Below the pieces are notes generated by a model. That model searched no databases and was not told the DNA's origin. It was given only the letters and a program-made list of their open reading frames with translations. From Prescottella agglutinans (lineage in GTDB: Bacteria > Actinomycetota > Actinomycetes > Mycobacteriales > Mycobacteriaceae), in NCBI RefSeq assembly GCF_004011865.1, contig NZ_RKLP01000001.1, positions 124,001-188,000 of the forward strand: a stretch of DNA of 64,000 bases, in the 5' to 3' direction. Made by a program: the position numbers and the translations under genes. Positions 8,412 through 16,661 of this stretch are shown in pieces. Every line of letters starts with the position of its first letter. Position 1 is the first letter of the stretch.

Positions 8412-9359
8412 TCAGCCGGTGACGTCGGTCGGACGGACGTACACCGTCTCGCCCTCTCGCAGCGCCAGGGCGTCGGCATCGCTGCGCGTGATCTGCGCGG
8501 AGAGTTCCTGCGCGCCGGTCTTCGGCTGCAACTCGACGCGCACCTCGAATCCGAGGTGCACGACACGGGACACGGTGGCCGCGAACGACTGCGGGAGCTG
8601 ATTGCGATCCAACCGGAGGTCGTGCGGGCGGACCAGCTGCCCGTTGAGCCGCGCGACCGGGCCGAGGAACGACATCACGAAGTCGTTGGCCGGGGTGTCG
8701 TACAGCTCCTGCGGGGTGCCGACCTGCTCGACCCGCCCCTTGTTGAGCACCGCGATCCGGTCGGCGACGTCGAGCGCCTCCTCCTGGTCGTGGGTGACGA
8801 GCACCGTCGTCACGTGGACCTCGTCGTGCAGCCGGCGCAGCCACGCCCGCAGATCGTCACGCACCTTCGCGTCGAGGGCGCCGAAGGGTTCGTCGAGCAG
8901 CAGCACCTGCGGATCCACCGCGAGCGCCCGCGCGAGGGCCATGCGCTGACGCTGACCGCCCGACAGCTGCGCCGGATAGCGGTGCTGGAAGCCGTCGAGC
9001 CCCACGATCTCGAGCAGATCGTCGACCTTCTTCGCGATCTCCGCCTTGGGACGCTTGCGGATCTTGAGCCCGAACGCGACGTTGTCGCGCACCGTCATGT
9101 GCTTGAACGCCGCGTAATGCTGGAACACGAACCCGATGTCGCGCTTCTGCGGCGGCACACCGGTGACGTCCTTGCCGGCGATCGTAATGGTCCCGGAGTC
9201 GGGCTGTTCGAGCCCGGCGATGGACCGCAGCAGCGTCGACTTGCCCGAGCCGCTGGGCCCCAGCAGTGCCGTCAGCGACCCCGACGGGATCTCGAGGGTG
9301 ACGTCGTCGAGCGCGGCGAAATCGCCGTAGTTCTTACGCGCCCCGGTCACGGTAATCAT
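8412..9359 (-). CDS. cysA: Sulfate/thiosulfate ABC transporter, ATP-binding protein
   Basis: ATPase of the sulfate importer, on the inner face of the membrane. Its 315 residues show Walker [10 protein letters not shown] (34-42), the Q-loop near Q80, signature LSGGQ (132-136), Walker B LLLDEP with D156-E157, and the H-loop VTHDQ. A C-terminal TOBE-like domain of about 80 residues is present but is short compared with E. coli CysA. The start ATG overlaps the cysW stop by four bases. It is the last gene of sbp1-cysT-cysW-cysA. Confidence 0.95.
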   Translation of the reverse strand: MITVTGARKNYGDFAALDDVTLEIPSGSLTALLGPSGSGKSTLLRSIAGLEQPDSGTITIAGKDVTGVPPQKRDIGFVFQHYAAFKHMTVRDNVAFGLKIRKRPKAEIAKKVDDLLEIVGLDGFQHRYPAQLSGGQRQRMALARALAVDPQVLLLDEPFGALDAKVRDDLRAWLRRLHDEVHVTTVLVTHDQEEALDVADRIAVLNKGRVEQVGTPQELYDTPANDFVMSFLGPVARLNGQLVRPHDLRLDRNQLPQSFAATVSRVVHLGFEVRVELQPKTGAQELSAQITRSDADALALREGETVYVRPTDVTG

Positions 9360-10162
9360 GTCGTGCTCCTCTTGCGGTCGAGCAGAGTCATCAGCAGCAG
9401 GGTCACGAGCGCGATCGACATCAGCAGTGTCGCCGCGGCGTAGGCCCCGAAGGTGTTGTGGTCGTCGATGTATCGGGAGTGCACGAGCAACGTCAGGGTC
9501 TGCGACTGGCCGGGAATGCCGGACGAGACCATGATCACCGCACCGAACTCACCGAGCGCGCGGGCGACGGTGAGGACGATGCCGTACGTCAACCCCCAGC
9601 GGATGGCGGGCAACGTGATCCGCGAGAACGTCTGCCACTTGGACGCGCCCAGCGTGGCCGCCGCCTGTTCCTGCTCGTCGCCGATCTCGTGCAGCACCGG
9701 TTCCACTTCGCGCACCACGAACGGCAGCGTCACGAAGATCGTCGCGATCACCATGCCGGGCAGCCCGAAGATCACCTTGAACCCGAGCGACTCGACGCCG
9801 CCGAACCAGCCGTTGGCACCCCACAGCAGGATCAGCGAGACGCCGACGACGATGGGCGACACCGCGAACGGCAGGTCCACGACGGACTGCAGCAGGCCCC
9901 GTCCCGGGAAACGTCCCCGCACCAGCGCCAGTGCGGTCACGATGCCGAACACGACGTTGATCGGCACGACGATCGCGACGATCAACAGCGACAGGTTGAG
10001 GGCCGAGATCGCCGCCGGGGTGCTGATCGCCTGGTAGAAGGCGACGAACCCGTTCTCGAACGTGCGGTACAGGATGACGCCGATCGGGACGATCAGCAGC
10101 ACGAACAGGTAGGCGAGGACGATCGTGCGGATGCTGATCCGCGCCCACGGGGAGACCTTCAC
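9356..10162 (-). CDS. cysW: Sulfate ABC transporter permease CysW
   Basis: One of two membrane subunits of the sulfate channel, 268 residues with about six hydrophobic helices. The EAA-loop that contacts CysA is visible as [20 protein letters not shown], followed by the conserved [10 protein letters not shown] of the sulfate/molybdate permease family. Its order after cysT and overlap with both neighbours (four bases each) mark it as CysW rather than CysT. Confidence 0.94.
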   Translation of the reverse strand: MKVSPWARISIRTIVLAYLFVLLIVPIGVILYRTFENGFVAFYQAISTPAAISALNLSLLIVAIVVPINVVFGIVTALALVRGRFPGRGLLQSVVDLPFAVSPIVVGVSLILLWGANGWFGGVESLGFKVIFGLPGMVIATIFVTLPFVVREVEPVLHEIGDEQEQAAATLGASKWQTFSRITLPAIRWGLTYGIVLTVARALGEFGAVIMVSSGIPGQSQTLTLLVHSRYIDDHNTFGAYAAATLLMSIALVTLLLMTLLDRKRSTT

Positions 10163-10992
10163 TGCGCCTGCTCCTCTCGACGCTGGTTGCGGGCCGCGAA
10201 GATGCGCAGCACGAACAGCGTCACGAACGCGATCGCCAACAGTGTCACCGACACCGCTGCGGCGCTGACCGGTCGGTCGATCTCGATCTGCTGCTGAATG
10301 TACTGGGATGCCACCTGGGTCTCACGGGGAATGTTTCCGCCGATCAGGACCACCGAACCGTACTCGCCGATGGCGCGGGCGAAGGCCAGTCCCGCGCCGC
10401 TGATGATCGCCGGCGTCAGGGTCGGCAGCACCACCTGGCGGAAGATCGTCCAGTTGCTCGCGCCCAGGGACGCGGCCGCCTCCTCGACCTCGCGGTCGGC
10501 CTCCATCAGCACCGGCTGCACCGACCGGACCACGAAGGGCAACGTGACGAACGCAAGCGCCACGATCAGACCCGGCTTGGTGGCGTTGAGGTGCACGTCG
10601 ATCGGGCTCTGCGGTCCGTACAGCGACAGCAGCACGATGCTGGCCACGATCGTCGGCAGCGCGAACGGGAGGTCGATGAGCGCGTTGACGATTCGCTTGC
10701 CCGGGAAATCGTCCCGCACCAGCACCCAGGCGATCATCGTGCCCATCACGACGTTGACGAGCGCGACCACCACGGACACCGTGATCGTGACCCGCAGCGA
10801 CGCGAGTGCGCCGGGCGCGGTGATCGCGTCCCAGAAGCCGCTGATGCCGTCCTCGAGGGACGTGACGGTGAGCGCCGCGAGCGGCAGCAACACGATGATG
10901 CTGAGCCACAGCGCGGCGACGCCGATGCCCAGCGGGCCGACGGTGCCGGTGACGGCCAGCCAGTTCTTCTTGCGAGTCAGTGTCGTGGTCAT
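10159..10992 (-). CDS. cysT: Sulfate ABC transporter permease CysT
   Basis: Partner permease of CysW, 277 residues, with about six membrane helices. The EAA-like segment DREVEEAAASLGASNWTIFR and the conserved GEYGSVVLIGGNIP block are visible. Its ATG immediately follows the TAA of the sulfate-binding protein gene with no intervening base, so translation is probably coupled. Also called cysU in other organisms. Confidence 0.94.
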   Translation of the reverse strand: MTTTLTRKKNWLAVTGTVGPLGIGVAALWLSIIVLLPLAALTVTSLEDGISGFWDAITAPGALASLRVTITVSVVVALVNVVMGTMIAWVLVRDDFPGKRIVNALIDLPFALPTIVASIVLLSLYGPQSPIDVHLNATKPGLIVALAFVTLPFVVRSVQPVLMEADREVEEAAASLGASNWTIFRQVVLPTLTPAIISGAGLAFARAIGEYGSVVLIGGNIPRETQVASQYIQQQIEIDRPVSAAAVSVTLLAIAFVTLFVLRIFAARNQRREEQAQ

Positions 10993-12024
10993 TTACTTGG
11001 TCGCGTTGTCGTAGATGACGGCGATGCTGCCGCTGCCCTGCGTGAACAGATTCTGGTCGATCTCGGTCCAACCGCCGAGATCCGCCGCGGTCCACAGCGT
11101 CTGCGGCTGCGGGAATTCCGCCGCGAACTCCGCCGCGACCGCCGGGTCCACCGGACGGAAGCCGGCCTCGGCCCACAGGCGCTGCGCGTCGGTCGTGTAC
11201 AGGTAGTCACGGAAGGCGGTGGCCGCGGCGACGTTCCGGCCGCCCTCGACCACCGCGACCGGGTTCTCGATCTTGAACGTCACCGGCGGCGTGACGTGCT
11301 CGACCGGATCTCCCTTGCGCTCGGTGAACAGCGCCTCGTTCTCGTAGCTCAGCAGCACGTCGCCGGTGCCCTGCAGGAACGTCTCCGTCGCCTCGCGACC
11401 CGACTTCGGCTGCACCCTGACGTGCTCGTCGACCAACTTCTCCAGGTAGTCCAGGCCGGCCTGCGGGTTCTTGCCGCCCTCGCTCTTGGCGGCGTACGGC
11501 GCCAACAGGTTCCACTTCGCCGAACCGGAACTGAACGGGTTCGGGGTGACCACCTCGACGCCGGGCCGGAGCAGATCGTCCCAGTCCCTGATGTTCTTCG
11601 GGTTGCCCTCGCGAACCACGAGCGTGACGACCGAGCCGAACGGAATCCCGTTGTAGGCGCCGCTGTTCCAGTCCTCGTCCACCAGACCGGCGTCGACCAA
11701 CCGGGTGATCTCGGGCTCGACCGAGAAGCTCACGAAGTCGGCCTGCGCGCCGTCCTTCACCTTGCGCGACTGGTCGCCCGAGGCACCGTAGGACGAGTTG
11801 AAGGTGACGCCGTCGCCCTCCTCGGTCTCGGCGAATCCCGCGGTCACCTTGTCGTAGCCGGGCTTGGGAACGCCGAACGCGAACATGTTGACGGCGCCGG
11901 CGCCGCCACCCGCACCGGCGTCGGAGCCGCCCACGACATCGCTCGAACCGCCGCTGCACGCGGTCAGCGCGACTGCGCCGATCGTGGCGAGTGCGGTCAG
12001 AAACAATCGAGAGCGGTGTTTCAT
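10993..12024 (-). CDS. sbp: Sulfate-binding lipoprotein (first copy)
   Basis: Extracytoplasmic sulfate receptor for the CysTWA importer, 343 residues. A lipoprotein signal with lipobox LTAC anchors it through C23. The mature protein shows the family blocks SYGASGDQSRKV and NPFSSGSAKWNLLAPYA. It heads the transporter operon, called subI in M. tuberculosis. An AGGAAGG ribosome site lies nine bases before the ATG. Its 213-base leader contains a hairpin and follows a cysteine-ending small reading frame, so expression is probably controlled by cysteine supply. A close paralogue lies upstream. Confidence 0.94.
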   Translation of the reverse strand: MKHRSRLFLTALATIGAVALTACSGGSSDVVGGSDAGAGGGAGAVNMFAFGVPKPGYDKVTAGFAETEEGDGVTFNSSYGASGDQSRKVKDGAQADFVSFSVEPEITRLVDAGLVDEDWNSGAYNGIPFGSVVTLVVREGNPKNIRDWDDLLRPGVEVVTPNPFSSGSAKWNLLAPYAAKSEGGKNPQAGLDYLEKLVDEHVRVQPKSGREATETFLQGTGDVLLSYENEALFTERKGDPVEHVTPPVTFKIENPVAVVEGGRNVAAATAFRDYLYTTDAQRLWAEAGFRPVDPAVAAEFAAEFPQPQTLWTAADLGGWTEIDQNLFTQGSGSIAVIYDNATK

Positions 12025-12237
12025 TGCGGTTTACCTTCCTACCGGGCTGGCAAGTGCAGAGGATCACATACGGAATCAACTCGGCAACATCGGGTCTACG
12101 CGTGTGGAACTCGCGCGGAGTTCCGGGGCGAGGCGGCGTTCGGAAGAAGCGCGCGGTGCGCGACCGACCGGCCCCCTCGAAATCGACAGGGGTGGTCGGA
12201 TGCCCCGGCTATGCGAGGGCGAACGCCGAGATTCGAA
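12025..12237 (-). promoter_or_regulatory. Putative cysteine-attenuator RNA region of first sulfate-binding gene
   Basis: This untranslated stretch links the leader peptide stop to the sbp1 start. On the minus strand it forms the hairpin GGAACTC-cgcgc-GAGTTCC (12124-12106). A CTTCC run (12146-12142) could pair with the ribosome site GGAAG (within 12039-12034). The second copy keeps both features, with a compensatory A-U to U-A swap in the hairpin stem. Whether control is by Shine-Dalgarno masking or early termination cannot be told from sequence. Confidence 0.6.
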
Positions 12238-12327
12238 TCAACAACAGTGAATGTCTGCGACTGCAAGTCGGCCGACAGCGATCAACGCCAATTCATGGCG
12301 GACCTGGTGAGCGGCGACTAACGACAC
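12238..12327 (-). CDS. Leaderless cysteine-rich leader peptide, copy 1 (29 residues)
   Basis: A GTG-start frame begins MSLVAAHQV, contains RHELALIAVG and ends LAVADIHCC-stop. The second copy upstream of sbp2 has the same length, identical residues at 23 of 29 positions, and many differences at synonymous codon positions, which shows it is translated. No ribosome site precedes it. A -10-like TAAAGT ends seven bases before the GTG, as expected for a leaderless mRNA. Tandem terminal Cys codons would stall ribosomes when charged tRNA-Cys is scarce, relieving attenuation of the sulfate importer. Such polycysteine leaders are known from mycobacteria. Confidence 0.8.
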   Translation of the reverse strand: MSLVAAHQVRHELALIAVGRLAVADIHCC

Positions 12328-12334
12328 GCGGCAG

Positions 12335-12340
12335 ACTTTA
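12335..12340 (-). promoter_or_regulatory. -10 element of leader 1 transcript
   Basis: TAAAGT on the minus strand fits the actinobacterial TANNNT pattern. It lies seven bases before the leader GTG, which would place the first transcribed base at the start codon. The equivalent TACCAT has the same spacing in copy 2. No clear -35 element is seen. Confidence 0.55.
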
Positions 12341-12404
12341 GCAGAGGCCCGGTCGGCGCCCGAATCGCAAGATCGAAAACGGCGGGCGACGGTCTGGCGA
12401 CAGC

Positions 12405-12436
12405 GATCCCGCAAGGCATGTCCGCCTTGCGGGATC
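12405..12436 (-). terminator. Terminator after second sulfate-binding gene
   Basis: Perfect 13-base arms (GATCCCGCAAGGC and complement) with a six-base loop lie 14 bases after the sbp2 stop. The hairpin separates sbp2 from the leader 1/sbp1 transcript, so the two units are probably transcribed independently. Confidence 0.85.
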
Positions 12437-12449
12437 GTCCGGCACTGCT

Positions 12450-13481
12450 CTACTTCGTCGCGTTGTCGTAGATGACGGCGATGCTGCCGCTGCCCTGCTT
12501 GAACAGTTCGGCGTCGACGGTCTTCCAGCCGCCCAGGTCGGCGATGGTCCACAGCGTCTGCGGCTGGGGGAAGTCGGCGGCGAACTCCTTCGCGACCTCC
12601 GGGTCGACCGGACGGAACCCGGCCTCGGCCCACAGGCGCTGCGCGTCGGTCGTGTAGAGGTAGTCGCGGAAGGCGGTGGCCTGGGCGATGTTCGGGCTGT
12701 TGGAGATGACCGCGGCCGGGTTCTCGATCTTGAACGTCGCCGGCGGGGTGACGTGCTCGACCGGGTCGCCGTTGCGCTCGGTGAACAGCGCCTCGTTCTC
12801 GTAGCTCAGCAGCACGTCGCCGGTACCCTGCAGGAACGTCTCGGTTGCCTCGCGACCGGACTTGGGCTGCACCCTGACGTGCTCGCCGACCAACTTGTCC
12901 AGGTAGTCCAGGCCGGCCTGCGGGTTCTTGCCGCCCTCACTCTTCGCGGCGTACGGCGCGAGAAGGTTCCATTTCGCCGATCCGGAACTGAACGGGTTCG
13001 GGGTGACGACCTCGAGTCCGGGCTGGAGCAGGTCGTCCCAGTCCTTGATGTTCTTCGGGTTGCCTTCCCGGACGACGATCGTGACGACCGAGCCGAACGG
13101 AATCCCGTTGTAGGCGCCGCTGTTCCAGTCCTTGTCGACCAGCCCGGCGTCGACCAACCGGGTAATGTCGGGCTCGACGGAGAAGTTGACGAAGTCGGCC
13201 TGTGCCCCGTCCTTGACCTTGCGCGACTGGTCGCCCGAGGCACCGTAGGACGGGTTGAAGGTGACGCCCTTGCCTTCCTCGGTCTCGGCGAACCCCGCGG
13301 TCACCTTGTCGAATCCCGGCTTCGGGACCGCGTAGGCGAAGAGGTTGATGGTGCCGCCGCTGCCGTCGGCGGCGGTTTCGGCGCCGCCCGCGACGTCGCT
13401 CGAGCCGCCGCTGCACGCGGTCAGCGTGACGGCGCCGATCGTGGCGAGTGCGGTCAGGAACAAACGGGAACGCTGCTTCAT
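12450..13481 (-). CDS. Sulfate-binding lipoprotein (second copy)
   Basis: A near twin of sbp1: also 343 residues, lipobox LTAC with C23, and the same SYGASGDQSRKV and NPFSSGSAKWNLLAPYA blocks. Differences cluster in the stretch after the signal peptide (AETAADGSGG) and around residues 240-260 (AAVISNSPNIAQA). No permease genes follow; a terminator ends the unit. It probably feeds the same CysTWA channel, perhaps with different affinity or for thiosulfate or another oxyanion. The gene has its own cysteine leader, so both copies arose by duplication of gene plus control region. Confidence 0.92.
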   Translation of the reverse strand: MKQRSRLFLTALATIGAVTLTACSGGSSDVAGGAETAADGSGGTINLFAYAVPKPGFDKVTAGFAETEEGKGVTFNPSYGASGDQSRKVKDGAQADFVNFSVEPDITRLVDAGLVDKDWNSGAYNGIPFGSVVTIVVREGNPKNIKDWDDLLQPGLEVVTPNPFSSGSAKWNLLAPYAAKSEGGKNPQAGLDYLDKLVGEHVRVQPKSGREATETFLQGTGDVLLSYENEALFTERNGDPVEHVTPPATFKIENPAAVISNSPNIAQATAFRDYLYTTDAQRLWAEAGFRPVDPEVAKEFAADFPQPQTLWTIADLGGWKTVDAELFKQGSGSIAVIYDNATK

Positions 13482-13708
13482 GATGTCGGACTACCTTCCT
13501 ACAGGTCTGGCCAGTGCAGATCACAGACGGAATCGACCCGGAACACGCCCGGGCTCAGCATCCGGTACTCACGGCGAGTACCGGGGGTGAGAGATGGCGT
13601 TCGGAAGGATCGAGCGCAGAACGCGTCCACCGTCGACATGCGACGACGATAGGACGGACCGGCAGTCGGATACCGGGGCTCAGGAGAGAACGAACGCCGT
13701 GATTCGAT
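13482..13708 (-). promoter_or_regulatory. Putative cysteine-attenuator RNA region of second sulfate-binding gene
   Basis: Equivalent to the sbp1 leader region. On the minus strand it contains CCGGTACTC-gccgt-GAGTACCGG (13584-13562) and CCTTCC (13608-13603), complementary to the ribosome site GGAAGG (13499-13494). The block GATTCCGT, TGTGATC, TGCACT, GCCAG and GTAGGAAGGTA before the ATG matches copy 1 closely, although the region in between has diverged. Confidence 0.6.
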
Positions 13709-13798
13709 TCAGCAACAGTGAATGTCGGCAACTGCCAGACCACCGACAGCGATCAACGCCAATTCATGGCGGATCCGGGGCGCGGTGACTGGAGACAC
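13709..13798 (-). CDS. Leaderless cysteine-rich leader peptide, copy 2 (29 residues)
   Basis: GTG start, MSPVTAPRI, then RHELALIAVGG and LAVADIHCC-stop. Length and reading frame match copy 1 exactly, and six residues differ (positions 3, 5, 7, 8, 9 and 20). A TACCAT -10-like element ends seven bases before the GTG and no ribosome site is present, again suggesting a leaderless start. It should make sbp2 expression depend on cysteinyl-tRNA supply. Confidence 0.8.
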   Translation of the reverse strand: MSPVTAPRIRHELALIAVGGLAVADIHCC

Positions 13799-13805
13799 GC
13801 GGCAG

Positions 13806-13811
13806 ATGGTA
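13806..13811 (-). promoter_or_regulatory. -10 element of leader 2 transcript
   Basis: TACCAT on the minus strand, seven bases before the leader GTG, followed by CTGCCGC as in copy 1. The shared CTGCCGCGTGTC around the start is part of the duplicated module. Confidence 0.55.
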
Positions 13812-13853
13812 GCAGACGACCCGGAAGGGCGCCGGGAAAACCGACCGGCAGGG

Positions 13854-13931
13854 TCAGCGGGTGAAGAACCAGGCGATGACGACCAGGATGATCAGCGCAA
13901 TCAGCGCAATGGTCACGCGTGAGCGCGGCAT
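13854..13931 (-). CDS. 25-residue single-helix membrane peptide
   Basis: A tiny frame starts MPRSRV, has one strongly hydrophobic helix (TIALIALIILVVIA) and ends WFFTR. Its ATG directly follows the stop of the 74-residue membrane protein gene, and a GGAGGG ribosome site sits seven bases before it, inside the upstream gene's end. The positive N-terminus and aromatic/Arg end suit a single-pass inner-membrane peptide. Function unknown; it may assist its neighbour. Confidence 0.65.
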   Translation of the reverse strand: MPRSRVTIALIALIILVVIAWFFTR

Positions 13932-14156
13932 CTAAGAACCCTCCACCTTCGTTTGCCCGTCCGGATGGCCGACGGAATCGACGACCTCGGCGCGCCCCAG
14001 CAGCGCGAACACTGCCGACAGGGCACGGTCGAGCAACCAGGCGATACCGAAACAGCACGGGATCATCACCGCGAGCACCAGGGCGACCTGGGGGATGAAC
14101 GGCAGGCCGGCCACCCACAGTTCGGCGCCGTCCCACCAGCTCGCGAGTTGATCCAC
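13932..14156 (-). CDS. Small conserved membrane protein
   Basis: 74 residues: an amphipathic start (MDQLASWWDGAELWVAGL), one long hydrophobic segment (VALVLAVMIPCCFGIAWLL) and a short acidic tail. M. tuberculosis has a small membrane-protein gene, Rv2401A, at the equivalent place between subI and the trehalase-like gene, which suggests orthology by position. It is divergent from the GH15 gene. No catalytic motif is seen. Confidence 0.65.
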   Translation of the reverse strand: MDQLASWWDGAELWVAGLPFIPQVALVLAVMIPCCFGIAWLLDRALSAVFALLGRAEVVDSVGHPDGQTKVEGS

Positions 14157-14258
14157 CCGACCACCCTAGCCGCTGGCCCGACCCGCACCGAACAGGGCGG
14201 ACCAACTCGGGTTCCCGAACTGTGGACGGTGAGCAACGCCCGGGTCGATGATGAGGTG

Positions 14259-16229
14259 ATGACGTCCACCGCCGAGCAACCCGTCCCGATTTCGTCGGGG
14301 GATTCCGACGAGGTGGCACCGAAGCGTCGGAGCGTCTTCCCACCGATCGACGACTACGCCTTCCTTTCGGATTGCGAGACGAACTGCCTGGTCGCCCGCA
14401 ACGGCGCCGTCGAGTGGATGTGCGTCCCGCGCCCCGACTCCCCCAGCGTGTTCGGCGCGATCCTCGACCGCAGCGCCGGGCACTTCCGGATCGGACCGTA
14501 CGGGCAGAACGTGCCGTCTGCGCGCCGATACCTGCCAGGCGGGCTGATCCTCGAGACCACGTGGCAGACCCAGACCGGCTGGCTGATCGTGCGCGACGCA
14601 CTCGTGATGGGCCCGTGGCACGCCAACGAACTGCGCTCCCCCACCCGCCGCCGGACACCGTCGGACTGGGACGCCGAACACATCCTGTTGCGGACCGTCA
14701 AATGCGTGAGCGGCACCGTCGAGCTGGAGATGGTCTGCGAGCCGGCGTTCGACTACCACCGCGCCCCGGCCGACTGGAGTTACACCGGCAAGGTGTACGA
14801 GGAGGCGACGGCCACGTGCCACTGCGCGTCGGAGAACGAGCATCCGGCACTGCGGCTGACGTCGAACCTGCGACTCGGGATCGAGGGTCGAGAGGCCCGG
14901 GCCCGCACCCGCATGGTGGAGGGGGACAACGCGTTCGTGGCACTGTCGTGGTCGGAGCTGTCGGCGCCGCGGACCTTCGCCGAGGCCGCCGACAAGATGT
15001 GGCAGACGACCGAGTGCTGGAGGCAATGGGTGACGATCGGGCGTTTCCCCGACCATCCGTGGCGGAGCCACCTGCAGAGCAGTGCGCTGACCCTCAAGGG
15101 TCTGACCTACGCACCGACCGGCGCACTGCTCGCCGCACCTACCACTTCCCTTCCGGAAACCCCGGGCGGCGAACGCAATTGGGACTATCGATACGCGTGG
15201 GTACGGGATTCGACCTTCGCGCTCTGGGGCCTCTACACGCTGGGCCTCGATCGTGAGGCCAACGACTTCTTCTCGTTCATCTTCGACTCTGCGCAGTCCG
15301 ACAACGGCGATCCGGCCCCACTGCAGGTGATGTACGGCGTGGGCGGCGAGCACACCCTCGTCGAGGAGGAGCTCGGTCACCTCAAGGGGTACGACGGGGC
15401 CCTGCCCGTGCGGATCGGTAACGGCGCCTACAACCAGAAGCAGCACGACATCTGGGGGACCCTGCTCGACTCGGTGTACCTGCACGTGCGCTCCCGCGAC
15501 CAGGTCCCCGAGACGTTGTGGCCGCTGCTCAAACGGCAGGTCGAGGAGGTCATCGAGCATTGGCGCGAGCCCGACCGCGGGATCTGGGAGGTACGCGGCG
15601 AACCGCAGCACTTCACGTCGTCGAAGATCATGTGCTGGGTGGCGCTCGACCGCGGCGTCAAGCTCGCCAAGCTGCACGGTGAGAAGACCTATGCGGTGCA
15701 GTGGGCCGAGATCGCCGAGGACGTCAAGGCCGACGTCCTCGAGCACGGCGTCGACGACCGCGGGGTGCTCACGCAGCGCTACGGGCACCCGTCACTCGAC
15801 GCGTCGCTGCTGCTGGCTCCCCTGCTGCGGTTCCTGCCCGCAGACGACCCCCGGATCCGGGCCACCGTCCTGGCGATCGCCGACGAGCTCACCGAGGACG
15901 GACTCGTGCTCCGCTACCGAGTCGAGTCCACCGACGACGGCCTGTCCGGCAAGGAGGGTACGTTCACGATCTGCTCGTTCTGGCTGGTGTCGGCGCTCGT
16001 CGAGATCGGGGAGGTGAAGCGGGCCAAGGACCTGTGCGAGCGGCTCCTCGCGTTCGCGAGCCCCCTCAAGCTCTACGGCGAGGAGATCGACCCCAAGACA
16101 GGCCGGCACCTGGGCAACTTCCCGCAGGCGTTCACCCACCTGGCGCTGATCAACGCCGTCGTGCACGTCATCCGCGCCGAGGAGTCCGGGCACACCGGAA
16201 CGTTCCAGCCCGCGCACGGCCCGTCCTGA
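14259..16229 (+). CDS. Glycoside hydrolase family 15 protein (trehalase-like)
   Basis: 656-residue cytoplasmic enzyme related to actinobacterial GH15 trehalases and glucoamylases. The N-terminal beta-sandwich begins at IDDYAFLSDCETNCLVARNG. The catalytic (alpha/alpha)6 barrel shows RNWDYRYAWVRDSTF and GAYNQKQHDIWG. Likely activity is hydrolysis of trehalose, the main compatible sugar of these bacteria, but glucoamylase-like action cannot be excluded. Start choice is uncertain: a GTG ten codons earlier is in frame. Positional equivalent of M. tuberculosis Rv2402. Confidence 0.85.
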   Translation: MTSTAEQPVPISSGDSDEVAPKRRSVFPPIDDYAFLSDCETNCLVARNGAVEWMCVPRPDSPSVFGAILDRSAGHFRIGPYGQNVPSARRYLPGGLILETTWQTQTGWLIVRDALVMGPWHANELRSPTRRRTPSDWDAEHILLRTVKCVSGTVELEMVCEPAFDYHRAPADWSYTGKVYEEATATCHCASENEHPALRLTSNLRLGIEGREARARTRMVEGDNAFVALSWSELSAPRTFAEAADKMWQTTECWRQWVTIGRFPDHPWRSHLQSSALTLKGLTYAPTGALLAAPTTSLPETPGGERNWDYRYAWVRDSTFALWGLYTLGLDREANDFFSFIFDSAQSDNGDPAPLQVMYGVGGEHTLVEEELGHLKGYDGALPVRIGNGAYNQKQHDIWGTLLDSVYLHVRSRDQVPETLWPLLKRQVEEVIEHWREPDRGIWEVRGEPQHFTSSKIMCWVALDRGVKLAKLHGEKTYAVQWAEIAEDVKADVLEHGVDDRGVLTQRYGHPSLDASLLLAPLLRFLPADDPRIRATVLAIADELTEDGLVLRYRVESTDDGLSGKEGTFTICSFWLVSALVEIGEVKRAKDLCERLLAFASPLKLYGEEIDPKTGRHLGNFPQAFTHLALINAVVHVIRAEESGHTGTFQPAHGPS

Positions 16230-16276
16230 CCTCGGGAAGCTCTGCGCCTGTCGGTGACCTGTGTCACGATCTGCGC

Positions 16277-16654
16277 ATGCTGGATCATCTGGGAATTCAA
16301 TGCGCCGACATCGAGGCCGGCGCCGCGTTCTACGACGCCGTGCTCGCTCCGCTCGGCGGAAAGCGGGTCGTCGAACCCGCCCCCGGCGTCATCGGATACG
16401 GCGTGCCGCCGCACCCGGACTTCTGGATCAGCCCGCTGGTGCCCGCCGACGCTGGCTTCCGCGAGAACCACGTCGCATTCGTCGCCGACACCCGCGCCGC
16501 GGTCGACGCCTTCTTCGCGGCCGCCGTCGAGATGGGCGCCGAGGTGCTGCACCAACCGCGCGAATGGCCGGAGTACCACCCCGGCTACTACGGCGCGTTC
16601 GTGCGCGATCCCGACGGAAACAACATCGAAGCGGTCTGTCACCGCCCCGAGTGA
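16277..16654 (+). CDS. VOC-family (glyoxalase/bleomycin-resistance-like) protein
   Basis: 125 residues with paired beta-alpha-beta-beta-beta modules of the vicinal oxygen chelate fold: MLDHLGIQCADIEAGAAFYD at the start and FVRDPDGNNIEAVCH at the end. The closing E of NNIEAV is the usual metal-side position. It follows the GH15 gene by 47 bases and may share its transcript. Substrate unknown. Confidence 0.8.
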   Translation: MLDHLGIQCADIEAGAAFYDAVLAPLGGKRVVEPAPGVIGYGVPPHPDFWISPLVPADAGFRENHVAFVADTRAAVDAFFAAAVEMGAEVLHQPREWPEYHPGYYGAFVRDPDGNNIEAVCHRPE

Positions 16655-16661
16655 GATCGGG

